DNA of 64,000 nucleotides. Origin: Tetracentron sinense. Its lineage: Eukaryota; Streptophyta; Magnoliopsida; Trochodendrales; Trochodendraceae. Positions 34,184 to 44,371 of the stretch are shown one piece after another (positions within the stretch are counted from its first letter, which is position 1; each line of letters opens with the position of its first letter). The notes under the pieces were generated by a model that saw only the letters and a list, made by a program, of their open reading frames with translations, made no database searches and was not told where the DNA came from. A program made the position numbers and the translations under genes. The stretch lies in contig CM026565.1 of assembly GCA_015143295.1 (NCBI GenBank), forward strand, positions 11,530,041 to 11,594,040, in the 5' to 3' direction.

Positions 34184-34990
34184 GGAAGGGTTGATTCCCT
34201 TCAGATCTGCTATGGTCCACCCTATTGCTCATTTGTTCTTTTTGAGCACAACCATCAATTGACTCTCTTGTTCATCAGTTAAATTAGATGCTATGATGAT
34301 TGGGAGAGTATCTTTTGGTCCTAAGAAGGCGTGTAGGTGCGGCCTCTAAGGATGGGATGGGAGGAGTTCTAAAAGTGGGAGGTAATGGCTCTTTCTTGGC
34401 TTTCCAAGGTGGGAAATTCATTTGAGAAGTCGAATTCAGCAAATTGTTGACTTCTTCAATGGATCCCTCTACATTGAATTCATCTGCATTAAAGTGAGAC
34501 AGACAAACTTTATATGGATCATTGGATAAGATATAAGGAAGTGAATCCTCAACCATCTCTTCGAGAGAATCGATCATAAAGCATGCCTCATCATCATCAT
34601 AAGGGGGTTGTTGGAATGTACTAAAAATATTTAACCGGACTTTCATATTCCCAAAAGACACATCCATCACCCCGGTTCGACAATTTATACATGCATTGGT
34701 TGTAGCCAAGGATCACAGGAATTTGTTAGTGGGATTCTGAACCATTTCCATATCAAGCACAAGAAAGTCGACCGGAAAATAGAATTTTTCGACCTTAATA
34801 AGGACATCCTCAACTATCCCTCTAGGAATTCTAACTGATCTGTCAGCTAGTTGCAAAATCACTGATGTAAGGCGAAGTTCGCCCAAGCCTAATTTCTCAT
34901 AAACCGAGTAAAGAAGCAAATTTACACTTGCTCCTAAATCAAGGAGGGCCCGGTCAATGGTATAATCTCCAATGATACAAGAGTTGGTAG
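34184..34990 (-). pseudogene. pol: Element H protease and protease-RT linker
   Basis: 34919-34713 holds a protease C-terminal half (LLLYSVYEKLGLGEL, LADRSVRIPRGIVEDVLIKV, FYFPVDFLVLDME). 34709-34284 is an acidic linker typical of Athila between protease and RT (CFMIDSLEEMVEDSLP). Stops separate them, and the protease active-site Asp region (about 34930-34990) is poorly preserved. Confidence 0.72.
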
Positions 34991-36458
34991 GAGCACCTTG
35001 GTCTTTGAATTAAGGAGGACTGGAATGTTGAATTAAAAAGCTCACTTGCTCGGTTAGAAGGATTTTCTTGGACACATGAGTCCTTGATCTACGCTTTTGA
35101 GTGCATAAATCCTTCAAAAATTTAGAATAAGCCAGAATTTGCTTGATTGCATCAACCAGAGGAAGATTTATCTTGACTTGTTTGAAAACCTCAATCATGT
35201 CTTCCATTTTTGCTCCCTTTTTACGAAAGGGTGAGGAATCATTCAAACAAGTAGGATAAGGGTCTTTAGGCATGTAGGATGCCTCCGGAATGGAATCTAG
35301 AGTGGAAGAAGGACCTTGATCCTTTTCATTGGTATCCTTTCCCTCACCTTCAATTTCAGAAGGTCCTACAATGGGCTGATTTTTCTTACCCTGATTTTCC
35401 CTAACATTATCTTCAACTACCTTCCTACTCCTTAAGGTTGTCACAGCCTGAACTTGTTCATGATTTATTTCATTGACTTGATTGACACCCTTAGGATTAC
35501 TCACAGGTTGACTTGGAAGTATTCCATCAACTCTCCTATTTATAACATTAGCAAGTTGTCCCATTTGGGACTCAAGCTTTTGAATAGATTGAGAGTGTGA
35601 GTGAAGCAATTGTGTATTGCTTTCCAAGCCTTTTAAAGCATTCAACACCTCCTCAAAAGATGGATTTCTTTGGTTAAAATTGGGAGGAGCTGGTTGTTGA
35701 AATTATTGGGGTTGGTAGTTGGATTAACCTTGAAAAGGCTGACTGAATGGCCTTTGCGATGCCATGAAAAATTAGAATGATTCCTCCAGCCCGGGTTATA
35801 GGTATTTGAGTAAGGATCATTACCCGGACGGATATAAGCAGCATTAACAAACTCTTGGACAAGATCCAGGAATTGGGCAGCTGATAGACACTCTTGAACA
35901 TAATGTTCAGGGCTAGAACAAATAGGACACACCTCCGTCTGATTGGGATTTGGTTGAGAAGGTGTGTAGGAAGGTGGCCCTGAAGTCATTAGTTTATCCA
36001 ATTTCCGAGACAATTCATCTACTTTAGATGAAACATCTATTAAAGTATCAATTTCATAGATGCCTCTCTTAGGATTTGAGGAAGATGAAGGTCTCTTAGA
36101 ACGACTATTCGAAGCATAATGGAGAGAGTTTTCACTCAGATTTTCAAAAAGCTCCCATGCCTAATTCTCATTTTTTATTATAAATGTTCATCCACAAGAA
36201 ACATCAATCAATTAACGGTTGAGTGCAGGCAGTCCATCATAGAAAGATTGGACTAACTGCCACTTTGGAATTTGGTGATGGAGACACTTACGAAGAAGAT
36301 CTTTGAATCTCTCCCAGGTTTCATGAAATAGCTCACCATCAACTGGAGCAAAGCTTGTGATGGTTCGCCTCATTAAGTTTGTTTTTCCTATGGAAAAGAA
36401 TTTCATAAGAAATTCTTGCTGCATTTGACCCCAAGCAGTAATAGAATTGGCCTCTAAA
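34991..36458 (-). pseudogene. gag: Element H gag, C-terminal two thirds
   Basis: 36424-36212 carries FFSIGKTNLMRR and ETWERFKDLLRKC, the Athila gag core. 36013-35642 carries a zinc knuckle CPICSSPEHYVQEC and a PNPNQTE stretch. 35648-35010 is a charged, helical linker with LESQMGQLANVINRR and a KQVKINLPLVDAIKQ block. Frames change near 36030 and 35645. The N-terminal part continues on the far side of insertion G at 40984-41129. Confidence 0.8.
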
Positions 36459-37723
36459 TGTTAGACATGATGCCCAGACTAGTCATTTAGATTGTTAGAT
36501 TCTTATTAATTTGATTAATAAAGACTTCTTCTTAATCTATTGTGTATTCATTATGGATAATTGACCATGATCATGAGATGATCTATACGATATGAGATAT
36601 CGATAAAGGTCCATAGGATATATTGTAGGAAAGTTATGTGATTAGATTATCACAGGCAGATATAACTTTCCAGATCCTTATACCTTATATAGTCACAATT
36701 GTGGGTAAAGCTGGGCACTTCACTTATATGGCTGTCAGAATGCTAAGATGTTCTCAATAGTTGAGATGTAGTTCTATCTCGAACTATTGTAGTGGAGACT
36801 ACACATCAACATATGGGTGCTTAAATGTACACTGACTGATTGCATTCAATGAGAGACCTCTTGCATAAACATACTATCAGATAGTTGGTCTCTCATTCAC
36901 ATTGAACAATTTCGATGATCCTTAGATCTGATGAGTTCATCTATGACTGAGCAGTGATCTGACTGTTTTCATTCCACGAACGTATTTTCTAACTTAGGGA
37001 ATACAATACAGTGACAGTCGGATAGTCAGAAAGCTGTTCGAGTCATGATGAATTTCAAACAAGAAATCAATGCTCATTAATTTGAGAGATTATCCAAATT
37101 CCGGGTAAGACAGTTAATTAAGTTGAAATCCTGCGCAGGTGATTTTGAAAACAAAATAAGTTTTGAAATATTCTTTTATTAAAAGGTATTATACTTATAA
37201 AAGGATTTTCTCAAAATGTTTTTCATGAGAAATTGTTTCTCATGACTTAATCATAAGTCTTAGAAACCTGGATGATTTGCAATGGGCTATGGGTTAGATA
37301 GTATGTCAATCTCGAAGACCCATTAGGGATGTCGCGCCCCAAAACCCACCCTACGAGTTAGAGTGAATCTTGGACGACTTATCATGACTTACATGACATG
37401 CTTGACAAACCATATTCCAAAATACCTAGAGCATATACAATAGAGGACAATAATAGCGGAAACATAACTAACATGGCACAACGGAAGACTAACCAAACCT
37501 CTAAGTATATACATGATCCAAGTTGTACAAAACAAGAAAACAAAAGAAGGTGCGAACAAGCCCGCCAAAATACAGGAATACAATCTCTCACACCTTACCC
37601 ACACTCACTCAGAATCTACCACCTATAGTACTCGTCTACATGAGGCTCCTCCATAGGTTCCTCAATGTACTCCTTCTCTACCCAAGGACTAGGAGCACAG
37701 ATGCCAAAAGAGCTGCCGCTCCG

Positions 37724-37744
37724 GCTAAGCATGGAATACTTAGC
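37724..37744 (-). promoter_or_regulatory. Conserved LTR hairpin in I
   Basis: On the minus strand, stem GCTAAG/CTTAGC around loop TATTCCATG. Compared with E (GCTGAG/CTCAGC) both sides of one base pair are changed together. Confidence 0.5.
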
Positions 37745-37956
37745 GGGTACCAAATGCTAACCAACAGTCATAGCATAATAGTAACATAGAAAGCAGGAAG
37801 CAGTTCATATCATTAACAGGAAAAGTAAACAATTTATAGTATATGCTTGCATCATATCAAAGTCGGAAAAACCCTTGAAATCATCTTGTACTTGACTTGA
37901 CTTGAAATACTCATTTCATGCATGAAAACTTGTCATGTCTGACTTGCTTGACTTAT

Positions 37957-38127
37957 GCTCGACTGGGTATGCCTAGATGCCGTTCATATACCATTGCAAC
38001 TAGTATCCCCTATGCTGAACTGGGTATGCCTAGATGCCGTTCATAGACCGTCACAACTAGTATCCCCTATGCTGAACTGGGTATGCCTAGATGCCGTTCA
38101 TAGACCGTCGTAATTAGTATCCCCTAT
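37957..38127 (-). repeat. 57-bp tandem repeat in LTR I, three copies
   Basis: Units at 37957-38013, 38014-38070 and 38071-38127, e.g. CTGGGTATGCCTAGATGCCG followed by TTCATAGACCGTC and CTAGTATCCCCTATG. It lies in the part of the LTR where E has its 66-78 bp repeats and C its 46-bp repeats, but the sequences are unrelated. Confidence 0.85.
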
Positions 38128-39044
38128 GCTGGACTTGTGATATCGGAGCAAAACATATCTTAGGATATGCCCTACCCCTATTACCAACTCTTACATTTGG
38201 CCTTGTCATGGTGTTCGTGAATCGAGAATAAAACCCTTGCTTTTCTTTAAAAAAAACGCGGTGTTTAATGCTTGAAAACCCTACTCATGGACTACATGCC
38301 GTGCTCATGACTTCGTCTACAGTTAAGGATGGCAATAGTATAGAAACATTGCATTTGATAATCAATTCATAAGCATTTAATCTGCCAACATGCCATTTTA
38401 GGAAAATAGAGGAGTTCACACATGCATTTTCTAAGAAAGATTGTCGTTTTCTTCATAGTGGCATTTCATCGAACACTTGGTATGTGTATTATGGTTAAAA
38501 CCTAAATCTTGTATTTCTAGTTGGGTTAATGCTCACAGCATTGCGTGTATGTTCGTTATTGGTACAATGTCCTTCCCATTTTATTCATCACAACAACCAC
38601 ACGGCATCCATCGCCCATACACGACCATCCATCTCCATCCATTCATTCCATCTCATTTTTATACTTAGAATATAAGGAAAAACCAAGAAAAGAAGAAGAA
38701 TATGAACTAGGAGGGTAGCATATGGCACCAACCTTGAAAAGGGAAAGAAAACCCTTGCAAAACATGCGTAGAGTCGCTGCCCTAGCTTGGACAACATGTC
38801 CCTCACTTGCTTGAAGTTGGATTTGAAGAATCCAAGTCTTGAGGTGAGATCTAGGGTCCTTGAACTCTTGATTTCTCTCAAGATGCAACCTAGGTGAAAA
38901 CCCCTCTTGCTCTCCTCTACTCTCTCTCAAAATGCTGCCCTAAGGGTTTATGAAACCCTTAGGCTCGAGCAAGCCTTTATAGGCAAGGTGAAAATGTCCT
39001 AAAGACGAAAAATCCCTTAATGAAATTTATGCAAAACACGATAG

Positions 39045-39209
39045 ACCGAGCGATCAGTGGTCAATACCGAGCGATCGGTCAAAAACATGCTCTCTGGAAT
39101 TTTTTCCCATACAAAAAAGTGCACCATTCGATATCTACCAATCGATCGGTTGTGGACCGATTGATCGCTAATATGGACCGAGCGATTGGTTGTGGACCGA
39201 TCGATCCCT
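39045..39209 (-). promoter_or_regulatory. Palindrome array in LTR I
   Basis: Six recognisable copies: 39045-39058, 39066-39079, then a spacer with TTTTTTCCCATAC, then 39137-39150, 39156-39169, 39177-39190 and 39196-39209, with a decayed seventh near 39211-39221. Changes such as CGATTGATC are C to T type. In the copy at 55705-55880 the seventh has GATCGG. Confidence 0.8.
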
Positions 39210-40983
39210 AGTGATAGGTGCTCTGTGGATTTGAGTCCATTTTACTGTTTCGGCCATAACTCTTGACTCGTTCGTCAGATTTTGACAATTCAACTTGCGT
39301 TGGATTCGTTATTTGAAAAGCAACATTTCTGACATTTTAGAATTTTTAATTTCCTCTTTATTCATTGACCAAATTACCCCTAAAGTTGACTGATCTACAA
39401 ATGGAGTTCAGTAAACCGGATTTTAACATATCCGACTTAGGAATCCCACTTCTCAACACTTAAAGTTCTTTAAAATTTCTCCTTTCATAGAAATGGAAGA
39501 TTACAAAGGCATCATGCCTTGACATGCATTCTAAGACATGTGCAAAAGTTCCGGGGTTCTACAAGGGATAATGTATTTGGAAGGATGAATCAAATTTAAA
39601 AGTTCATATGGCGGGATCCGTAATGGTTAATGTTCATACACTGGGATTCAATTGCAACATGGATATCTCACGTCACTTGCAATTCCGATGTATTTCCTGT
39701 TTAGGGTCAATGGGATAACATTGGGTAAGGCAAGGTAAGAATGTCCTAGAGCAATCTATGGAGGTGCTCACATAAGAAATACAAGCTCAATAATTGATTA
39801 AAGTTATTCAGTTATTTAAGTGATTAAAAGTTAATCAAATAGATTAAAAGTTAATCTATGGTTTAAATTAATTGTTAATTTAAATCTAGGGATTATTTTA
39901 ATAATTATTTAATTAACATAATTAAAGGGGAAATGAGTTTGACCCATATCCATAAACCCGGGCCAAAGCCCATGGGTTTAAACCCTAGGGTGGGGCACCC
40001 ACTTTGGTAATCCTAATTGGATTAGGATTTGTTTAATTGAATAATTGTTGAAATATAATTCCTATAATTATGGAATTAAAATCCAATTGTTGGATTATAA
40101 TAAGTATGAGGATAAGTTGTAATTGGATGACAACTTGGAGTGTTTAACTCCTCAAACTCCATGCCCCCCTGAAGCTCACCCCCCCCCCCCCCCCCTGGAG
40201 TTGGTCTCCTAGTTTGACTAGGTTTCCTTCTTTTTGTTGGATGTTGACTTATCCCTCTTAATTAAGGAATCCTCTTGCAATAAGGACTCTTTAATTAGTA
40301 GGATTACTATAACTAAAGTAATTATAGTGGTAGGGGTCCACCAAACCCCCCTCTCCTTCTGAGAGGTTTTTTTTTTTTTTTTTTTTTTATAAAAAAAAAA
40401 AAGTAATTATAGAATAAGTAGGAGTTTAATTAATTAATAGTAAGAGTTATTATTAATTAATAAATCCTACTAGATAAGATCAAGTTGGAGTAGGATTAGG
40501 ATAGGATCCTAGTCTATAAATACCCCAACACCCTAGACCATTAAGAATTTTTTTCCAGAATTTTTTTCTCTCCTCTCCTCTCTCTCTCCAAACCGTGAGC
40601 CCAAGGGGATACCCCTAGGGATTTTCGTGAGCTTCATTGGTGGTGCAAGTTGGGTTTTGTTTATTCTACGTTTTTGAACCTTAGTACCTTTGGTGATAGA
40701 AGGTCTACACCATTACTCCATCTTTTTCTTCTTGCTTCTATAATTCCAAAAAAGATTCTAAAGCTTCGTGGGGATAGCGAAGAACAAGGATCGAGCTTCT
40801 AGTATTTTTTCGGGAAAATTTCTACAAAGAGTTCTGACGTTTCGAGTGGATTAAGCTTCACCAGTGAAAATCATTCACCGAAATGATATGACTAAAACTC
40901 TTAGATATTTTTGATGCTTTCTATGGTGTTAAGATCTAGGGGATTCATTTTTCGCATAAATTTTTATCCGGATCCCCCCTACA

Positions 40984-41129
40984 CTAAAGAGTTAAGCCAA
41001 TATTTGGCTTTGTCTTTCAAAGAAAATGGAAAGAGATGCAATCTAAGGGCATATCAGAAAATCCCTGCGACTTAAAAGTTGTACAAATCTCGTGAAATTC
41101 ATGAAGATGTTTGTAGGGATCTTCATTAT
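40984..41129 (-). pseudogene. gag: Element H gag, segment beyond insertion G
   Basis: The minus strand carries NNEDPYKHLHEFHEICTTFK and then an in-frame stop near 41020, the N-proximal Athila gag domain. It is continuous with 36458 once G is removed. ATTAT at 41125-41129 is the base block just before LTR J. Confidence 0.8.
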
Positions 41130-42011
41130 TGTAGAACCCTGAAACTCTTTGTATATGCCTTGGAATATGTGTCAAGACATGAGGCATTTGTAATCTCTAA
41201 TTCCATTAAATGAAAATTTGGAAACTTTGAGAAGTTTGCAAGAATGCTATAATTAATTAAATAAATTATTTAATACTGTCTATAAGCCCTAAAAAGGTCC
41301 TAGTCATGTTTAGAAAAGGTTGGAATAGAAGAGGAATGAGTCCAAGTAGTAGGAATGGGTGAAAAATGGACTTAGTGTCAAAACCTGTAGAGAACCAATC
41401 GCTCGGTCACGAGAGCAATCGATCGGTCCATAACCGATCACTCGGTCCATATTAGTGATCGATCGGTCCACAACCAATCCATCGGTAGCTATCCGCTGGT
41501 GCACTTTTTTATATGGGGAAAATTTCCAGGGAGCATGTTTTTGACCGATCGCCCGGTCATGACACCGGTCGCTCGGTAGGCAACCGATCGCTCGGTATTA
41601 ACCACCGATTGATCGGTCTATCGCATTTTGCAGAATTTCATTAAGGGCTTTTTCGTCTTTGGGGCTTTATACCCTTACCTTTTAAGGCTTGCCCGAGCCT
41701 TGAGGGTCTCATTCACCACACTTAGAGTATTTGAGAGAAAGGAAGAGAGGAGAAGAGGGGACTCTAACCTAGGGTTTTCACTTGAGAAAGAATCAAGGGT
41801 TTGAGGACCCTATATCATCACAAGCTCGGATTTCATCAAGTACAAGATTCAAGCTTGTGATGAGCACGTTCTCCAAAGCTAGGGCAGGGTTCGTCCTCGG
41901 TAAGAACAAGGGTTTTCTTCCTCTATTCAAGGTCGGTACCTTATGCTACCCTCCTAGTTCACATTCTTCTTTCTTTTCTTCTTTTTTTTATTTTCCCCTA
42001 TTATCTAAGTA
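41130..42011 (+). mobile_element. Element J: chromovirus LTR, U3 to leader part
   Basis: Starts TGTAGAACCCTG at 41130, similar to the start of LTR I. It holds nine palindromes (41394-41617), a weak TATA-like TTTATAC near 41667 and the donor-like AAG|GTCGGT at 41931/41932. It is cut by E at 42012; AAGTA at 42007-42011 would be E's target duplication. The remainder of J would lie after E's 3' LTR, which is lost in the gap. Confidence 0.8.
41394..41617 (+). promoter_or_regulatory. Palindrome array in LTR J (nine copies)
   Basis: Five copies (41394, 41414, 41433, 41454 and 41473, 14 bp each), a spacer with ATATGGGGAAAATTTCCAG, then four (41544-41557, 41564-41577, 41583-41596, 41604-41617). This is the largest array of the ACC...GGT type in the window. 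The second copy of this locus has it at about 58019-58242. Confidence 0.82.
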
Positions 42012-42546
42012 TGTAGAACCCCGGATCTTGATGGCCATGTACGACGAATGATATCATATACTAAAGCATGTAAGAATGTATTTATGGTGTATGGGTGTTT
42101 GGAATAAAATAGGTAAGAGTATAGAATACTCTTGAGTATTGACAAGGGTTATGCCTTGGCATACCCTCGACTCTAAATAGCCCTAACGTTCACACCGCTT
42201 GTCGGAATCAAGAGATTCTTGGATTTTTGGAAAGGTAATTGAAACCTCTTTGGGGTTCATGTTGATCACTTGTCTTGGTTTTGAGTTGGTGTTAGGTCAA
42301 AAGACCGATTTCTGAAGTCGGGTCGATTTAAAATCTGGATTGACGAAACCCAATTTCGGATCAGTCAGGTTTAGGGGCAAAATGGTCCAAGAAAAAGGAC
42401 GAATTGGAAGTTATGAAAAACATAAAAGTTGTTCTCCTTCGAAATATGAATCCAACGCAAGTTGAATCGTTAATATCGGACAAGCGAGTCAAACGTTATG
42501 GCCGAGATACGAAAATGCAAAAATGCTGAAGCTTTCTGCAAAAGTT

Positions 42547-42796
42547 GCGATCGCTCGTAGGGACCCTACGAACGATCGTAGCGGAGTTACGAACGATCGT
42601 AGAGTTGCTACGATCGATCGTAAAGCCCTAGATATGCTGGAAACTCTCGGTTGAAACTACGATTGATCGTAGGAAGCTACGATCGATCGTAGAAGGCTAC
42701 GATCAATCGTAAATCGCTACGAACGATCGTAGATACGCGATTTTACTTTCTTGGATGCGATTTTTTAGGGGTTTTTCACCCCTTACAGTATAAATA
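42547..42796 (+). promoter_or_regulatory. Palindrome array (CTAC...GTAG type) and TATA box in LTR E
   Basis: Copies lie at 42547-42560, 42566-42581, 42587-42602 and 42608-42623, then a spacer, then 42657-42672, 42677-42692, 42697-42712 and 42717-42732. The best copy is a perfect 16-bp palindrome CTACGATCGATCGTAG (42677-42692). The GATCGATC core equals that of A and D but the outer bases differ, and the spacer has TGCTGGAAACTCTCG in place of the TATGGGG block. TATAAATA is at 42789-42796. Confidence 0.82.
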
Positions 42797-43559
42797 GAAG
42801 ACTTTAGGAGGGTTTTTGGGTTACCCTAAACCAAGGAGAGTTCCTAGAAAGAGAAGGAAATGATCTTGAGCATTCCAAAGAGGGTTTTGCTTGAAACCAA
42901 GAAGAGCTTCAATCAAGGGTTTTAGAACCCTAGAACCGTTCTAAAAGGCTTGGATTCTCCAAATCCAACCTCAAGCTCGTGTGGAGTACCTCTTCCAAGC
43001 TAGGGCAGCGTTTCTACATCATCCTCAAGGATTTTTCTTTCCCTTTTCAAGGTTAGTACACTCTTCCTAGTTACTTTGGTAATAACCTAGGATTTTTCTA
43101 AGTAAATATGTGTTGGATCTTCCCCATTACTCCCTTGTGTTGGTATATGCTAAATCCCTAAAACATAAACAAGATACTACAAACAAATGGTGGAATGTAT
43201 GAATGGATGAGGAGTGGAGGCGATTGGATGCCATGTTGTGATGTGTTGAATGATGGGAAAAATGGTGGAAGGGCATATTACGCATAATGAACACACCCCA
43301 AGTGTTTGATGAAATGTTCGAATGAGAAAATATGAAATAACTAAAGGTAAAAAGATTGAATACCACATGTTTGATAGAATGCATGAATAAACTAAGATTT
43401 GAAAGCATGAGTCACATAAATGTTCCCCATTTGGCAAGTTGTGTGCATGTGTTTATTTCGCTTCTTAAATTCTCATGTGAGTTGAGAATTGTTAAAATGC
43501 TATATGTCATCATGATTTCACGATTGCTATGCACGAGCACATATGTAGATGGAGGATAT

Positions 43560-44166
43560 TATCAAGGAGGTTGGTAGTCCCGGTTAAGGGTGCTAACCTC
43601 TGGCTCATAAGAAAGAAAATGGTATTGTCAAGGAGGTTAGTAGCCCAGGATTATGCGGGTGCTAGCCTCTGGCTCATAAGAAACGTATTGCATTGTCAAG
43701 GGGGTTGGTAGCCCAGGGATCATGCGGGTACTAACCCCTGGCTCATAAGAAATGACTCGGAAATGTTGCACTGTCAAGGAGGTTGGTAGTCCTGGTTAAG
43801 GGTGCTAACCTCTGGCTCATAAGAAAGGAAATGGTATTGTCAAGGAGGTTAGTAGCCCAGGATTATACGGGTGCTAACCTCTAGCTCATAAGAAAGGTAT
43901 TGTACTGTCAAGGGGGTTGGTAGCCCAGGGATGTGCTGGTGCTAACCTCTGGCTCATAAGTAAGGTATCGTACTGTCAAGGAGGCTAGTAGCCCAGGGAT
44001 GTGAGGGTGCTAGCCTCTGGCTCATAAGAAGTGTATTGTACTGTCAAGGGGGTTGGTAGCCCAGGGATGTGCGGGTGCTAACCCCTGGCTCATAAGAAAG
44101 GTATTGTACTGTCAAGGAGGTTGGTAGCCCAGGGATATGCGGGTGCTAACCTCTGGCTCATAAGAA
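43560..44166 (+). repeat. Nine tandem 66-78 bp hairpin repeats in LTR E
   Basis: Units start (TCAAGG) at 43562, 43628, 43696, 43774, 43840, 43908, 43976, 44044 and 44112. Each has GAGGTT(A/G)GTAGCCC ... GGGTGCTAACCTC, able to form about 13 bp with a 6-10 base loop and a small bulge, followed by TGGCTCATAAGAA. Stem variants change in pairs (GGGGTT/AACCCC, GAGGCT/AGCCTC). Present in F at 60180-60790 and, noisy, in the 3' LTR at 51436-52045. Confidence 0.88.
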
Positions 44167-44350
44167 ATATTGAAAGGACAACTCAAAGAGGAATTGTATG
44201 ATGCATAGACATGTTTTAGTTTCATAATAATTATGACTTGATAAAATGTTTATGTATGAGGTTGCTAGAAATGATTATGAACTATACTCCTCCCATTACT
44301 TGTATATGATGTTGTTCGTTATTACCATTGTTAGTTAGGGGCTTGTACTC

Positions 44351-44371
44351 GCTGAGTATTCCATGCTCAGC
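44351..44371 (+). promoter_or_regulatory. Conserved LTR hairpin in E
   Basis: Stem GCTGAG/CTCAGC with loop TATTCCATG, followed 26 bp later by GGCAGGTACCCGAG. It corresponds to 19632-19652 in D. F has GTTGAG/CTCAGC (60976-60996), which still pairs through G-U. Confidence 0.55.

Larger units (their letters stand above)
27880..36458 (-). mobile_element. Element H: old Athila-like Ty3/gypsy element, main part
   Basis: A minus-strand gypsy element read right to left: gag, protease and linker, RT, RNase H, integrase, then an env-like ORF2 and a 3' untranslated region. This order and the ORF2 type indicate the Athila (Tat/Athila) lineage. It carries many stops and frameshifts. It is cut at 36458 by G and at 27880 by C. 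Its LTRs are not visible. It is the oldest layer in the window. Confidence 0.85.
37330..39563 (-). mobile_element. Element I: chromovirus solo LTR in G
   Basis: 2,234 bp, on the minus strand from TGTAGAACCCC (39563) to GGGGCGCGACA (37330), with perfect target duplication AGGGA (37325-37329 and 39564-39568). Internal sequence is absent, so it formed by LTR-LTR recombination. In minus-strand order it has the CGCAAGTTGAATC block (39252-39307), the palindrome array (39045-39209), TATAAAGG near 38973-38981, a donor-like AAG|GTTGGT near 38732, a 57-bp tandem repeat (37957-38127) and the TATTCCATG hairpin (37724-37744). It is related to LTR C. Confidence 0.92.
36459..40983 (+). mobile_element. Element G: Ty1/copia solo LTR (interrupted by I)
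   Basis: From TGTTAGACATG at 36459 to CCCTACA at 40983, with perfect target duplication CTAAA (36454-36458 and 40984-40988) inside H's gag. Removing element I and its duplication leaves 2,286 bp with no primer-binding site, polypurine tract or coding sequence, so it is a solo LTR. It resembles LTR B at its start and in a CCCATGGGTTTAAACCC/GGGCACCCAC region. TATAAATA is near 40515. It holds poly-C (about 40179-40196) and a poly-T/poly-A stretch (about 40368-40402). Confidence 0.87.

Noticed and set aside
38477..38930. Small ORFs in solo LTR I (63-97 codons) and their copies at 55136-55589
   Set aside because: LTR leader sequence with low-complexity peptides; no gag or pol similarity, and overlapping ORFs on both strands.
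43560..44166. Possible CRISPR array
   Set aside because: Direct tandem repeats without unique spacers, in a plant LTR, present in every LTR copy of the family.
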